A stretch of 64,000 nt of DNA from JBGANR01 sp044222225 (GTDB taxonomy: Bacteria; Actinomycetota; Actinomycetes; Mycobacteriales; Mycobacteriaceae), in contig JBGANR010000019.1 in the NCBI GenBank assembly GCA_044222225.1, positions 1 to 64,000 of the forward strand, given 5' to 3'. Below the pieces are notes generated by a model that saw nothing but the letters and a program-made list of their open reading frames with translations, made no database searches and was not told where the DNA came from. The position numbers and the translations under genes are program-made. This document shows positions 25,772 through 34,501 of this stretch, piece after piece. How positions within the stretch are numbered: position 1 is the first letter of the stretch; each line of letters starts with the position of its first letter.

Positions 25772-26362
25772 CTACGGGAGCGTGACCGGCTTGTACGACG
25801 GCCGCTCGGCCTCGAACCTGCCGATCTCCTCCGCGTCGCGAAGAGTGAGACCGATGTCGTCGAGCCCCTCCATGAGGCGCCAGCGGGTGTAGTCGTCGAT
25901 CTCGAACCGCACGACGAGGTCTCCGGCCGTGATCGTCCTCGTTTCGAGGTCGACGGTCAATTCCAGGCCCGGCTGCTCGTCGAGCCGCTTCCACAGCAGC
26001 TCGACGTCGGCCTGCTCGACCTGCGCCGCGACGAGCCCGGCCTTGCCGGAGTTACCGCGGAAGATGTCGGCGAAGCGCGACGAGACGACGACCCGGAAGC
26101 CGAAGTCCATGAGCGCCCACACCGCGTGCTCACGCGACGAGCCGGTGCCGAAGTCGGGGCCGGCGACGAGCACCGAGCCCCGGTCGTACGGCGGGATGTT
26201 GAGGATGAAGTCGGGCCGCGCCCGCCAGGACGAGAACAGGCCGTCCTCGAAGCCGGTGCGCGTCACCCGCTTGAGGTAGACGGCGGGGATGATCTGGTCG
26301 GTGTCGACGTTGCTGTGCCGCAGCGGGACGCCGATGCCCGTGTGCCGAACGATCGCTTCCAT
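25772..26362 (-). CDS. leuD: 3-isopropylmalate dehydratase small subunit
   Basis: The protein has 196 aa. VPLRHSNVDTDQIIPAVYLK is the family start, VLVAGPDFGTGSSREHAVWA holds the substrate-binding Ser-Ser-Arg, and the swivel domain follows. With LeuC it converts 2-isopropylmalate to 3-isopropylmalate in leucine synthesis. It lies 30 bp downstream of leuC on the same strand. Confidence 0.96.
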   Translation of the reverse strand: MEAIVRHTGIGVPLRHSNVDTDQIIPAVYLKRVTRTGFEDGLFSSWRARPDFILNIPPYDRGSVLVAGPDFGTGSSREHAVWALMDFGFRVVVSSRFADIFRGNSGKAGLVAAQVEQADVELLWKRLDEQPGLELTVDLETRTITAGDLVVRFEIDDYTRWRLMEGLDDIGLTLRDAEEIGRFEAERPSYKPVTLP

Positions 26363-26392
26363 GTCGTTGTCTCCTTAGCTTGCGAGTCGGCG

Positions 26393-27862
26393 TCAGCCGG
26401 CCGGGGTGAGGACGGCGGCCGGTTCGAGGTCGGCCGGCGCGGCCAGGCGGCCGCGGACCGCGGTCGCGGCGGCGACGGACGGCGAGACGAGGTGCGTCCG
26501 GCCGCCCTTGCCCTGCCGGCCCTCGAAGTTGCGGTTCGACGTCGACGCGCAGCGCTCCCCGGGCGCGAGCTGATCGGGGTTCATGCCCAGGCACATCGAG
26601 CAGCCGGCCTGACGCCACTCGGCGCCCGCGGCCGTGAAGATCTCACCGAGACCCTCGTCCTCGGCCTGCGCCCGCACCCGCATCGAGCCGGGCACGATGA
26701 GCATCCGCACGCCGTCGGCGACGCGGCGTCCCCGCAGGATCCCCGCGACCTCGCGCAGATCCTCGATGCGGCCGTTGGTGCACGAGCCGACGAACACGGC
26801 GTCGACGGCGACCTCGCGCAGCGGGGTGCCCGGCGTCAGGTCCATGTAGTCGAGCGCCTTGGCGGCGGCGGCCGCCTGGTCGGCGTCGACGATCTGCTCC
26901 GGATCCGGGACGGCGTCGCCGAGCGGCGCGCCCTGCCCCGGGTTGGTGCCCCAGGTGACGAACGGCGTCAGCGCGGTGCCGTCGATGTGCACCTCGGCAT
27001 CGAACTCCGCGCCCTCGTCGGTGCGCAGCTCACGCCACGCCGCGACGGCCGCGTCCCACTCGGCGCCCTGCGGGGCGTGGGAGCGGCCCTTGAGATAGGC
27101 GAAGGTCGTCTCGTCGGGCGCGATCATGCCCGCCCGGGCGCCGGCCTCGATCGACATGTTGCAGATGGTCATCCGGGCCTCCATCGAGAGCTTCTCGATG
27201 GCGCTGCCGCGGTACTCCAGGACGTAGCCCTGGCCGCCGCCGGTGCCGATCTTCGCGATGACGGCGAGGATGAGGTCCTTGCTCGAGACGCCGTCGGGCA
27301 GCTCGCCGTCGACCGTGATCGCCATCGTCTTGAACGGGCGCAGCGACAGCGTCTGGGTCGCCAGCACGTGCTCGACCTCGGACGTCCCGATGCCCATCGC
27401 GATCGCGCCGAACGCGCCGTGCGTCGACGTGTGGCTGTCGCCGCAGACCACCGTCATGCCCGGCTGCGTCAGGCCCAGCTGCGGACCCACGACGTGGACG
27501 ATGCCCTGCTCGGTGTCGCCCATCGAGTACAACTTCACGCCGAACTCCGCGCAGTTGCGGCGCAGCGTCTCGACCTGCGTGCGCGAGATCAGATCGGCGA
27601 TCGGCTTGTCGATGTCGATCGTCGGGACGTTGTGGTCCTCGGTCGCCAGCGTCAGGTCCGGCCGCCGCACCGGACGTCCGGCGAGCCGGAGCCCGTCGAA
27701 CGCCTGCGGGCTCGTCACCTCGTGGACGAGATGCAGATCGATGTAGATGAGGTCGGGACGGCGCGCCGCTCCCTCGCCCTCACCGCGTTTGACGACGTGC
27801 GCGTCCCATACCTTCTCGGCCAGCGTCCGCGGGGCCGCGGCCGGTGAACTCACCCCTGTCAT
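26393..27862 (-). CDS. leuC: 3-isopropylmalate dehydratase large subunit
   Basis: The protein has 489 aa. The three [4Fe-4S] ligands are visible: VGSCTNGRIEDL, and the pair in AGCSMCLGMNPDQL. VVCGDSHTSTHGAFGAIAMG is the aconitase-type substrate motif. It forms the heterodimer with LeuD. A divergent IclR-type gene begins 116 bp upstream, the arrangement of leuCD and ltbR in corynebacteria and mycobacteria. Confidence 0.97.
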   Translation of the reverse strand: MTGVSSPAAAPRTLAEKVWDAHVVKRGEGEGAARRPDLIYIDLHLVHEVTSPQAFDGLRLAGRPVRRPDLTLATEDHNVPTIDIDKPIADLISRTQVETLRRNCAEFGVKLYSMGDTEQGIVHVVGPQLGLTQPGMTVVCGDSHTSTHGAFGAIAMGIGTSEVEHVLATQTLSLRPFKTMAITVDGELPDGVSSKDLILAVIAKIGTGGGQGYVLEYRGSAIEKLSMEARMTICNMSIEAGARAGMIAPDETTFAYLKGRSHAPQGAEWDAAVAAWRELRTDEGAEFDAEVHIDGTALTPFVTWGTNPGQGAPLGDAVPDPEQIVDADQAAAAAKALDYMDLTPGTPLREVAVDAVFVGSCTNGRIEDLREVAGILRGRRVADGVRMLIVPGSMRVRAQAEDEGLGEIFTAAGAEWRQAGCSMCLGMNPDQLAPGERCASTSNRNFEGRQGKGGRTHLVSPSVAAATAVRGRLAAPADLEPAAVLTPAG

Positions 27863-27933
27863 GCATGCCTCCGATCGACGGCCGCCGGAGGGCTGGTCCG
27901 GCGGCGGCGACGCCCACCGGCGCCGCGAAACTC

Positions 27934-27963
27934 TTCGAATAGCGCCCGTCTCAGGATTCGGAA
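27934..27963. promoter_or_regulatory. Inverted repeat in leuC-iclR intergenic region, candidate operator
   Basis: TTCGAAT (27934-27940) and ATTCGGAA (27956-27963) are inverted half-sites spaced by 15 bp, in the 116-bp gap between divergent leuC and the IclR gene. A -10-like TAATAT (27967-27972) follows and would place transcription at or next to the GTG at 27979, suggesting a leaderless regulator mRNA. The binding protein is inferred to be the IclR product. Confidence 0.5.
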
Positions 27964-27978
27964 CGCTAATATCGCTGT

Positions 27979-28728
27979 GTGGGAAATGATAGCAGCGTGG
28001 CCGCGACGAAGACTGCGAAGTCGACCGGACACCCGATCAGCGGAATCGGTGTCCTCGACAAGTCCGTGCTGGTCCTACGAGCCGTCGCGGACGGCCCGTG
28101 CAGCCTCGCCGAACTGTGCGCGCGCACCGGGCTGCCGCGCGCGACGGCCCACCGGCTGGCCTCCGGCCTCGAAGTTCACCGGCTGCTGCAGCGCAACGCC
28201 GCCGGCGCCTGGGTGCCCGGCCGGGCGCTCGCCGAACTCGCCGCGACGACCACCGACAACGTCCGCGAGGCCGCCGCGCAGATCCTGCCGCGGCTGCGGG
28301 ATTCGACGGGCGAGAGCGTCCAGGTGTATCGACGCGACGGCTCGGAGCGCGTCTGCGTCGCCGCGCTCGAGCCCGCGTCCGGGCTGCGCGACACCGTCCC
28401 CGTCGGCACCCGTCTGCCGCTCACCGCCGGCTCCGGCGCGAAGGTGCTGCTCGCCTGGTCCGATCCGGCACTCGTCGAGTCGTTGCTTCCGGGCGCCCGG
28501 TTCACCGACGCGACACTCACCGAAGTGCGCCGCCGCGGCTGGGCGCACAGCAACGGCGAGCGCGAGAGCGGCGTCGCAAGCGTGTCGGCGCCGATCCGCG
28601 ACGAGCGCGGCACGGTCGTCGCCGCCATCTCGGTCTCGGGACCCATCGATCGGATGGGCCGACGCCCGGGGTCTCGCTGGGCGGCCGACCTGCTCGCGGC
28701 GGCGGAATCGATCACACAACGGCTCTGA
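27979..28728 (+). CDS. ltbR: IclR-family regulator of leucine genes (LtbR-like)
   Basis: The protein has 249 aa. An N-terminal winged helix (SLAELCARTGLPRATAHRLA) and a C-terminal effector domain (VPVGTRLPLTAGSGAKVLLA, then VSAPIRDERGTVVAAISVSG) define the IclR family. It is divergent from leuCD as in M. tuberculosis (Rv2989) and Corynebacterium glutamicum, where LtbR represses leuB and leuCD. The GTG at 27979 is the first start; another at 27997 is possible. The role in leucine regulation is inferred from synteny. Confidence 0.85.
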   Translation: MGNDSSVAATKTAKSTGHPISGIGVLDKSVLVLRAVADGPCSLAELCARTGLPRATAHRLASGLEVHRLLQRNAAGAWVPGRALAELAATTTDNVREAAAQILPRLRDSTGESVQVYRRDGSERVCVAALEPASGLRDTVPVGTRLPLTAGSGAKVLLAWSDPALVESLLPGARFTDATLTEVRRRGWAHSNGERESGVASVSAPIRDERGTVVAAISVSGPIDRMGRRPGSRWAADLLAAAESITQRL

Positions 28729-28765
28729 CGGATCGCGTCGATCCCGACGGCAGAAATTCGGCCTG

Positions 28766-29065
28766 TCAGCCGACCGCCACCCCACGCGCGGCGAGTAACT
28801 CGAGTGCGCGGCGCTCGACACCCGGGCTCGCCTTGGAGAACGCACCCCTCGGCCCGCTGTCGGGCCCGGGGCGGGCGAAAGCCAGTGTCTCTCGCAGGTC
28901 CTGCTCGGTCAGCCAACCTGCCGCGGCGCCCTCGTCGAACATCGCCAACGCAGCCAGCCAGCCCTCGCCCTGCTCGACGAACGCGCGGTGGTAATCGACG
29001 CCCCGGGGACCCAGGTCATCGGCATGCCTGACGAGCAACTCGGCTGCCCACTCGCTTACGTTCAC
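28766..29065 (-). CDS. Small protein, putative partner or immunity protein of EndoU-like cassette, copy 2
   Basis: The protein has 99 aa with a GTG start. MNVSEWAAELLVRHAD and GEGWLAALAMFDEG...GWLTE align with the 95-aa protein at 7127-7414; the C-terminal thirds differ. It overlaps the 3' end of the EndoU-like gene by 50 bp. No known domain is recognised. By position and size it may neutralise the upstream product, as immunity proteins do, but this is untested. Confidence 0.6.
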   Translation of the reverse strand: MNVSEWAAELLVRHADDLGPRGVDYHRAFVEQGEGWLAALAMFDEGAAAGWLTEQDLRETLAFARPGPDSGPRGAFSKASPGVERRALELLAARGVAVG

Positions 29066-29492
29066 GCTGCCACTCTACGGCCGGGAACGGGTGAACCGTC
29101 GCGATCCGCCATCCCGTGCCGGCCTCGTCACGCAGGCGTACGACAGCGACGAGACCGCGGTGCGAACCGAAAAGACTGAACCGTCCCGGCGTCAAACCCG
29201 GCAACCCGTCTGCCGGATCATCGATGATCGCATTCACGATGTCGACGACATCCTCGACGTCCCACATCGGCGGGAACTCGCTCGGCTTGATGCCCGACCC
29301 ATACCGGTGATAGCCGTGCCCACCCGGGGATCCGTCACCATCCAGGACGACGGCGGCGTCGTCGACCGTGAACTCCTCGACCTCGCTGCGCACGAACGGC
29401 ACCCGACGGATCCCGAACACAGGCAGTTCGTCACCGGTGTCGGGGCCGAGCAACCCCTTCACTCGCGGCGGCGGGCGGTTGACGGACTCCAT
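29016..29492 (-). CDS. EndoU-like nuclease domain protein, copy 2 (full domain)
   Basis: From the ATG at 29492 the protein has 158 aa; the frame is open to 29600. I chose this start because RPPPRVKGLLGP matches the N terminus of copy 1. The domain reads VVLDGDGSPGGHGYHRYGSG, IKPSEFPPMWDVEDVVDIVN, a 30-residue section missing from copy 1, then GTGWRIATVHP. This fits bacterial EndoU ribonucleases (two His, a Lys and a C-terminal Thr), otherwise found as C-terminal toxin modules of large secreted proteins. Here it stands alone, without signal peptide. Activity and role are inferred. Confidence 0.6.
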   Translation of the reverse strand: MESVNRPPPRVKGLLGPDTGDELPVFGIRRVPFVRSEVEEFTVDDAAVVLDGDGSPGGHGYHRYGSGIKPSEFPPMWDVEDVVDIVNAIIDDPADGLPGLTPGRFSLFGSHRGLVAVVRLRDEAGTGWRIATVHPFPAVEWQRERKRVGSRVARQACR

Positions 29493-29620
29493 CCGCCGAC
29501 CATGACGCCCGATCGATCCGATACCCCGCGCTGAGCCGAACCGAAAGGCGCGACTGTGGACGGAGAACACCTGATCACTCATCTGACCGGAGTTGTCCAC
29601 AGCGGGCGTTCCGGAACACG

Positions 29621-29651
29621 AAAACGCCCCCGGTCATCGACCGGGGGCGTT
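29621..29651 (-). terminator. Intrinsic terminator of the tRNA transcript
   Basis: A perfect 13-bp stem (AACGCCCCCGGTC and its complement) with a 3-nt loop is followed on the minus strand by TTTT. It lies just after tRNA-Glu. Confidence 0.85.
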
Positions 29652-29658
29652 CACTCTG

Positions 29659-29731
29659 TAGCCCCGACGGGATTCGAACCCGCGCTACCGCCTTGAGAGG
29701 GCGGCGTCCTAGGCCGCTAGACGACGGGGCC
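29659..29731 (-). tRNA. tRNA-Glu (CUC)
   Basis: This is a 73-nt cloverleaf with D arm GTCTAGCGGCCTAGGAC, anticodon loop CTCTCAA (anticodon CTC) and T loop TTCGAAT. U8 is in place. The outermost acceptor pair is G1-U72. CCA is not encoded. Confidence 0.93.
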
Positions 29732-29843
29732 AGAACTTCCCACCGCTGACAGAGCCGGTTCTCACCGGGCCGGTCTCAGTGGGCTGTGCCAGCTTAGCTG
29801 GCCGCGGTGCGACGTTCCAAATCGGCTCGTCGTGCCGCGTTGC

Positions 29844-29915
29844 TGGGGTACCAGGACTCGAACCTAGAATGGCTGAACCAGAATCAGCTGTGTTGCCAAT
29901 TACACCATACCCCAA
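29844..29915 (-). tRNA. tRNA-Gln (CUG)
   Basis: This is a 72-nt cloverleaf with acceptor TGGGGTA/TACCCCA, anticodon loop TTCTGGT (anticodon CTG) and T loop TTCGAGT. The first pair is U1-A72, typical of bacterial tRNA-Gln and an identity element for the amidotransferase GatCAB. CCA is not encoded. It lies between gltX and tRNA-Glu on the same strand. Confidence 0.94.
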
Positions 29916-30015
29916 TGGTTTTCCGTGGCCGGGGGCCGCGAGGAACCGTCGACAAGCCTAACGGCACCCGGCCATGGAACCAAATCACCTGGTCAGGCCG
30001 GGCGCCGGTCAGATG

Positions 30016-31506
30016 TCAGCTCGTCGTCGGCAGCGTCGCTCGCGCGGCCCGCAGCCGGGCCAGCGTCCGCTCCCGGCCGAGCAACTCCAGCGACTCGTAC
30101 AGCGGCGGGCTGACGGCCGAGCCCGTCACGGCCACGCGGACGGGACCGAACGCCAGGCGCGGCTTGAGTTCCTGCCGCTCGACCAACTCGGCGCGCAACG
30201 CCTCCTCGATCGCGGGCGTCGTCCATTCGGCCAGTTCCTCGAGCACGCGGATCGAGCCGTCGAGCACGCGATCGGACCCCTCGCGGAAGTTCTTGCGCGC
30301 CGCGACCTCGTCGACGGCGAAATCGGCCTCGTCGACGAAGAGGAAGCGGATCAGCGCCCAGGCGTCCGAAAGCACCTGGACGCGGGTCTGGACGAGGCCC
30401 GCCAGCTCGGCGAACTGCGCGTCGTCCAGCGGCGCGGTGTCGTCGACGAGATGCCCGGCGCCGACGAGGAAGGCGCGCAGCCGTGCGGCGAAGTCGGCGG
30501 GGTCGAGCCGCCGGATGTGCTCGGCGTTGATGGCGTCGCACTTCTTCTGGTCGAACCGTGCCGGGTTGGAGTTGACGTCGCGGACGTCGAACGCGGCGAT
30601 CATCTCCGCCAGGGTGAAGACGTCGGTGTCGCCGCCGATGCCCCAGCCGAGCAACGCGAGGTAGTTGAGCAGCCCCTCGGGGAGGATGCCGCGCTCGCGG
30701 TGGTGGAAGAGGTTCGACTGCGGGTCGCGCTTGGAGAGCTTGCGGTTGCCCTCCCCCATGACGAACGGCAGGTGTCCGAACTCCGGCACGCCGTCGGCGA
30801 TCCCGAGACGCGTCAGAGCCCGGTAGAGCGCGATCTGCCGCGGCGTCGAGCTGAGCAGATCCTCGCCGCGCAGCACGTGCGTGATCTTCATCAGCGCGTC
30901 GTCGACGGGATTGACCAGTGTGTACAGCGGCATGCCGTTGCCGCGGGTCAACGCGAAGTCCGGCACCGTCCCGGCCTTGGCGACGACCTCGCCGCGGACG
31001 AGATCGGTCCAGCTGACGTCCTCGTCCGGCATCCGCAGCCGCACCACCGCGCCGCGCCCCTCGGCGCGGTAGGCGGCCCGCTGTGCGTCCGTGAGATCGC
31101 GATCGTGGTTGTCGTAGCCGAGCTTCGGATCCCGCCCGGCCGCGCGATGCCGCGCCTCGACCTCCTCGGGCGTCGAGAACGACTCGTACGCCTCGCCCGC
31201 CTCCAGCAACCGCCGGACGACGTCGAGGTGCAGCTCACGCCGCTCCGACTGCCGGTACGGCGCGTACGGCCCGCCGACCTCCGGGCCCTCGTCCCAGTCG
31301 AGGCCGAGCCAGCGCAGCGCGTCGAGGATCGCCGCGTAGCTCTCCTCGCTGTCCCGGCCGGCGTCGGTGTCCTCGATGCGGAACACGAACGTGCCGCCGT
31401 CGTGGCGGGCCTGAGCGAAGTTGAACAGCGCGGTGCGCACGAGGCCGACGTGCGGCACACCGGTCGGCGACGGACAGAAACGGACGCGGACTGCGGAAGC
31501 GGGCAT
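30016..31506 (-). CDS. gltX: Glutamyl-tRNA synthetase
   Basis: The protein has 496 aa from the ATG at 31506. The class I motif VRVRFCPSPTGVPHVGLVRT contains the HIGH-like HVGL, and GNRKLSKRDPQS is the KMSKS-like loop. Rv2992c is at the same place in M. tuberculosis. Since gatB is also encoded here and tRNA-Gln lies directly downstream, this is probably the non-discriminating type that charges both tRNA-Glu and tRNA-Gln. The downstream tRNAs may share its transcript. Confidence 0.95.
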   Translation of the reverse strand: MPASAVRVRFCPSPTGVPHVGLVRTALFNFAQARHDGGTFVFRIEDTDAGRDSEESYAAILDALRWLGLDWDEGPEVGGPYAPYRQSERRELHLDVVRRLLEAGEAYESFSTPEEVEARHRAAGRDPKLGYDNHDRDLTDAQRAAYRAEGRGAVVRLRMPDEDVSWTDLVRGEVVAKAGTVPDFALTRGNGMPLYTLVNPVDDALMKITHVLRGEDLLSSTPRQIALYRALTRLGIADGVPEFGHLPFVMGEGNRKLSKRDPQSNLFHHRERGILPEGLLNYLALLGWGIGGDTDVFTLAEMIAAFDVRDVNSNPARFDQKKCDAINAEHIRRLDPADFAARLRAFLVGAGHLVDDTAPLDDAQFAELAGLVQTRVQVLSDAWALIRFLFVDEADFAVDEVAARKNFREGSDRVLDGSIRVLEELAEWTTPAIEEALRAELVERQELKPRLAFGPVRVAVTGSAVSPPLYESLELLGRERTLARLRAARATLPTTS

Positions 31507-31568
31507 GGCAGGAAGGGTAGGCGATACCCGGAGTCCGACCCGACTCGCGTCACGAGGCGCCCGCGCCG

Positions 31569-32396
31569 TCACAGCCCCGAGATGAACTCCACGAGCAGTG
31601 CGTTGACCTCGTCCGGTCGCTCGAGGTAGCCGTAGTGCCCGGCCTTCTCCACCACCCGGTACGACGCCCCCGGAATCGCGTCCGCGACCTCGCGGGCGAG
31701 ATGCGCCGGCACCATCCGGTCGTCGGCGAACCCGACGACGAGCGACGGCACCCGGATGCCCCGGTAGGCGGCGAGCCGGTCGATCTCGCGATCGTGCAGG
31801 CCCATCTGGGCGCGCACACCGGACGACGTCGCCGACCCCGAGAACTCGATGATGTCGAGCCAGTCCCGCACCTTCGAGTCGTCGTCGAGGGTGTGCGGCG
31901 AGAGGTTGAACTGCGCCGTGATCGCCGCGTGGTACGGCGCCGGCAGCGTGATCCGCTTGTCGTAGAGCTCGCGCTCACCGGTGTTGTACGCGTTCTGCAG
32001 CGGTCCCATGCGGCCGTAGGTGGCGATCATCGCAGCGCCCCGCAGCAGCTCCGGACGCGCCAGCGCGAGCTCCTGCGTGAGCTTGGCGCCGAGCGACGTC
32101 CCGACCACCACGGCCTTCTCGGCGCCCCGGCGGACGTATTCGACGAGCGCCGCCGTGTCGGCCACCATGTCGGCGACCGAGAACCCGCCCGGACATTCCG
32201 AGCTCGGCGCGATGCCGCGGTTGTCGAAGGTGACGACCCGGTAGCCGGCCTTGACGAGTGCCGGCACCTGGTGGGCGGCCCACACACGTCCGGGACTGCC
32301 GGTGCCCATCACCATGACGACGAGCGGACCCGAGCCGTGGATCTGGTAGGAGATGTCGATGCCGTTGAGGCGCGCCGTCTGCGGCGTCGGTCGCAT
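31569..32396 (-). CDS. Alpha/beta-hydrolase
   Basis: The protein has 275 aa. The oxyanion region MVMGTGSPGRVW, the nucleophile elbow VVVGTSLGAKLT (GTSLG), Asp in VVGFADDRMVPAH and His in VEKAGHYGYLERPDEVN make a complete catalytic triad. No signal peptide is seen. The substrate is unknown. It sits 4 bp downstream of the FAH-family gene on the same strand, so the two may act in one catabolic step, such as hydrolysis of a ring-cleavage product; this is inference. Confidence 0.86.
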   Translation of the reverse strand: MRPTPQTARLNGIDISYQIHGSGPLVVMVMGTGSPGRVWAAHQVPALVKAGYRVVTFDNRGIAPSSECPGGFSVADMVADTAALVEYVRRGAEKAVVVGTSLGAKLTQELALARPELLRGAAMIATYGRMGPLQNAYNTGERELYDKRITLPAPYHAAITAQFNLSPHTLDDDSKVRDWLDIIEFSGSATSSGVRAQMGLHDREIDRLAAYRGIRVPSLVVGFADDRMVPAHLAREVADAIPGASYRVVEKAGHYGYLERPDEVNALLVEFISGL

Positions 32397-32400
32397 CGGC

Positions 32401-33162
32401 TCAGCCCCTCGCCACGACGGGATTGGACAGCGTGCCGATGCCCTCGACGGTCACCGACACCGTGTCGCCCGCAGCGAGCGGGCCGACGCCCTCGGGCGTT
32501 CCGGTGAGGATGACGTCGCCCGGCAACAGCGTCATGACCTTGGAGATCCACTCGATGATCTCGCCGATCGAATGCAGCATGAGCGACGTCCGCGCGCGCT
32601 GGCGGACCTCGCCGTTGAGTTCGGTGCGCACCTCGAGATCCGTCGGGTCGAGGTCGGTGACGATCCACGGCCCCAGCGGACAGAACGTGTCGTAGCCCTT
32701 GGCCCGCGTCCACTGTCCGTCGGTCCGCTGCTGATCACGCGCCGTGACGTCGTTGGCGACGGTGTAGCCGAGGATGACGTCCTTGGCCTTGGCCGCCGGG
32801 ACGTCCCGGCACGGCCGGCCGATGACGACGGCGAGCTCACCCTCGTAGTCCACGCGACTACTCGACGGCGGCAACTGGATCGCGGCGCCGGGGCCGGTGA
32901 TCGACGTGCTCGGCTTGGAGAACACGACCGGGAAGTCCGGCACCTCCCCGCCCAATTCGGCCACGTGATCGGCGTAGTTCTTGCCTGCGCAGATGACCTT
33001 GCTCGCGAGGATCGGCGCGAGCAGCCGGACGTCGTCGAGCGCCCAGCTTCGTCCCGTGTACGTCGGGTTCCCGAAGGGGTGCTCGGCGATCTCACGCGCC
33101 CGCTCCCCCTCGATGCCGACGAACGCCACCCCGTCCGGGCTTGCGATCCGTCCCAATCTCAT
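32401..33162 (-). CDS. Fumarylacetoacetate hydrolase (FAH) family protein
   Basis: The protein has 253 aa from the ATG at 33162; longer frames would overlap the divergent MFS gene. The family core shows ICAGKNYADHVAELGGE, VVFSKPSTSITGPGAAIQLP, and the metal-binding Glu in VDYEGELAVVIGRPCRDVP. VILTGTPEGVGPLAAGD lies near the end. Members hydrolyse or decarboxylate oxo-acids in aromatic breakdown. The position next to gltX matches Rv2993c. Substrate is not known. Confidence 0.9.
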   Translation of the reverse strand: MRLGRIASPDGVAFVGIEGERAREIAEHPFGNPTYTGRSWALDDVRLLAPILASKVICAGKNYADHVAELGGEVPDFPVVFSKPSTSITGPGAAIQLPPSSSRVDYEGELAVVIGRPCRDVPAAKAKDVILGYTVANDVTARDQQRTDGQWTRAKGYDTFCPLGPWIVTDLDPTDLEVRTELNGEVRQRARTSLMLHSIGEIIEWISKVMTLLPGDVILTGTPEGVGPLAAGDTVSVTVEGIGTLSNPVVARG

Positions 33163-33226
33163 GGCTACGACCCTATCGCCGCCCACCGACGGTTCTTCGC
33201 CGTCCACCGGAGTAATGTTCCAACTC

Positions 33227-34492
33227 ATGGAACAGGAATCCCAATATACGAGACGGTGGTCGATCTTGGCCGCCGCGGTGCTCGCCGCCGTCGCGACGTC
33301 CGCGATCACCTCGGGGACCGCCTACCTCATCCCGACGTGGCACGCCGACGGGATGAGCATGACCGTCGCCGCCACCCTCGCCGCCGCGCCCGGCGTCGGC
33401 CTGCTGCTGACGATCATCGGCTGGGGCGTCGCACTCGACCGCTTCGGCGAGCGCCCCGTGCTGCTGACGTCGCTCACGCTCTCGACCGTCTGCGCGACGG
33501 CCGTCGTCGTGGCCGCCGCCGCCGACGTCTCGGTATGGATCCTCGGCGCGCTGCTCGTGCTGGCCGGCGCCGCGTGCGGAGCGGGCAACGGCGCGTCCGG
33601 ACGTCTGGTCGTGGCCGCGTTCCCGCCGGAGCGACGCGGCACGGCGATGGGCATCCGGCAGACCGCCCAACCGCTGGCCGTCGGCGTCTGCGCGTTGACG
33701 ATGCCGGTGCTGGCGCACACCGAGGGACCTTCAACGGCACTGACCGTCCCGGTCGCCATCACGGTCCTCGCCCTCGCCGTGTGCGCGGTCATCGTGCCCC
33801 GCGCCACCCGGTCCGCGACGGCGCGCGACGCGGTCGTCGGCAACCCCTACCGGACCGGCCGCTTCCTACAGCGCGTCCACCTCGTCAGCGCCCTGCTCGT
33901 GGTGCCGCAGACGATGCTCTGGACATTCGTGCCGGCCTGGCTCATCGTCGGCCACGGCTGGGGCCCCGCGGCCGCGGGCGGGCTCGTCGTCACCGCGCAG
34001 TGGCTCGGCGCGGCCGGCAGGATCGCCGCCGGCCGGTGGTCGGACGCCGTCGGCTCCCGGATGCGGCCGGTTCAGATCATCGCCGTCGCCGCCACCGCCG
34101 TCATGCTCGCGCTGGCGGCCGCCGACGCTCTCGGCTGGACGGTCGTCGCGATCGTCGTCATGATCGCGGCGTCGGTCGTCACCGTCAGCGACAACGGGTT
34201 GGCCTTCACCGCGATCGCCGAGCACGCCGGCCCCTCATGGAGCGGACGGGCGCTGTCGATCCAGAACACCGGCCAGTTCCTCACCACCGCCGCGGTGACG
34301 CCGGTGTTCGGCGCGATCATCGGCGCGGCCGGATTCCCGCTCGCCTTCGCGGCGGCGGGCTGCGTCGCCGCCGCCGCGATCGGGTTGGTACCGGACGCCG
34401 GAGCGAGGACGCCTCGAACGCGCCGGCCACCTGACGGTCAGACGATCGACACACCACTCCGTCCGGCCGCGAACGAACCGGACCGGGGCTAG
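33227..34492 (+). CDS. Major facilitator superfamily transporter
   Basis: The protein has 421 aa (ATG 33227; an in-frame ATG at 33215 is possible). About 12 hydrophobic helices are seen. VALDRFGERPVLL between helices 2 and 3 and RIAAGRWSDAVGSRMRP between helices 8 and 9 are the two MFS motif A copies. GMGIRQTAQPLA-like residues in helix 4/5 are typical of this group. It resembles Rv2994, which occupies the same locus. It is divergent from the FAH gene. The substrate is unknown; drug or metabolite efflux is a guess. Confidence 0.88.
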   Translation: MEQESQYTRRWSILAAAVLAAVATSAITSGTAYLIPTWHADGMSMTVAATLAAAPGVGLLLTIIGWGVALDRFGERPVLLTSLTLSTVCATAVVVAAAADVSVWILGALLVLAGAACGAGNGASGRLVVAAFPPERRGTAMGIRQTAQPLAVGVCALTMPVLAHTEGPSTALTVPVAITVLALAVCAVIVPRATRSATARDAVVGNPYRTGRFLQRVHLVSALLVVPQTMLWTFVPAWLIVGHGWGPAAAGGLVVTAQWLGAAGRIAAGRWSDAVGSRMRPVQIIAVAATAVMLALAAADALGWTVVAIVVMIAASVVTVSDNGLAFTAIAEHAGPSWSGRALSIQNTGQFLTTAAVTPVFGAIIGAAGFPLAFAAAGCVAAAAIGLVPDAGARTPRTRRPPDGQTIDTPLRPAANEPDRG

Positions 34493-34501
34493 CCTCGAAC
34501 C

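Noticed and set aside
29659..29731. G1-U72 pair in tRNA-Glu as a sign of a defective gene
   Set aside because: All other arms are intact and wobble end pairs occur in functional tRNAs, so this is not strong evidence of decay.
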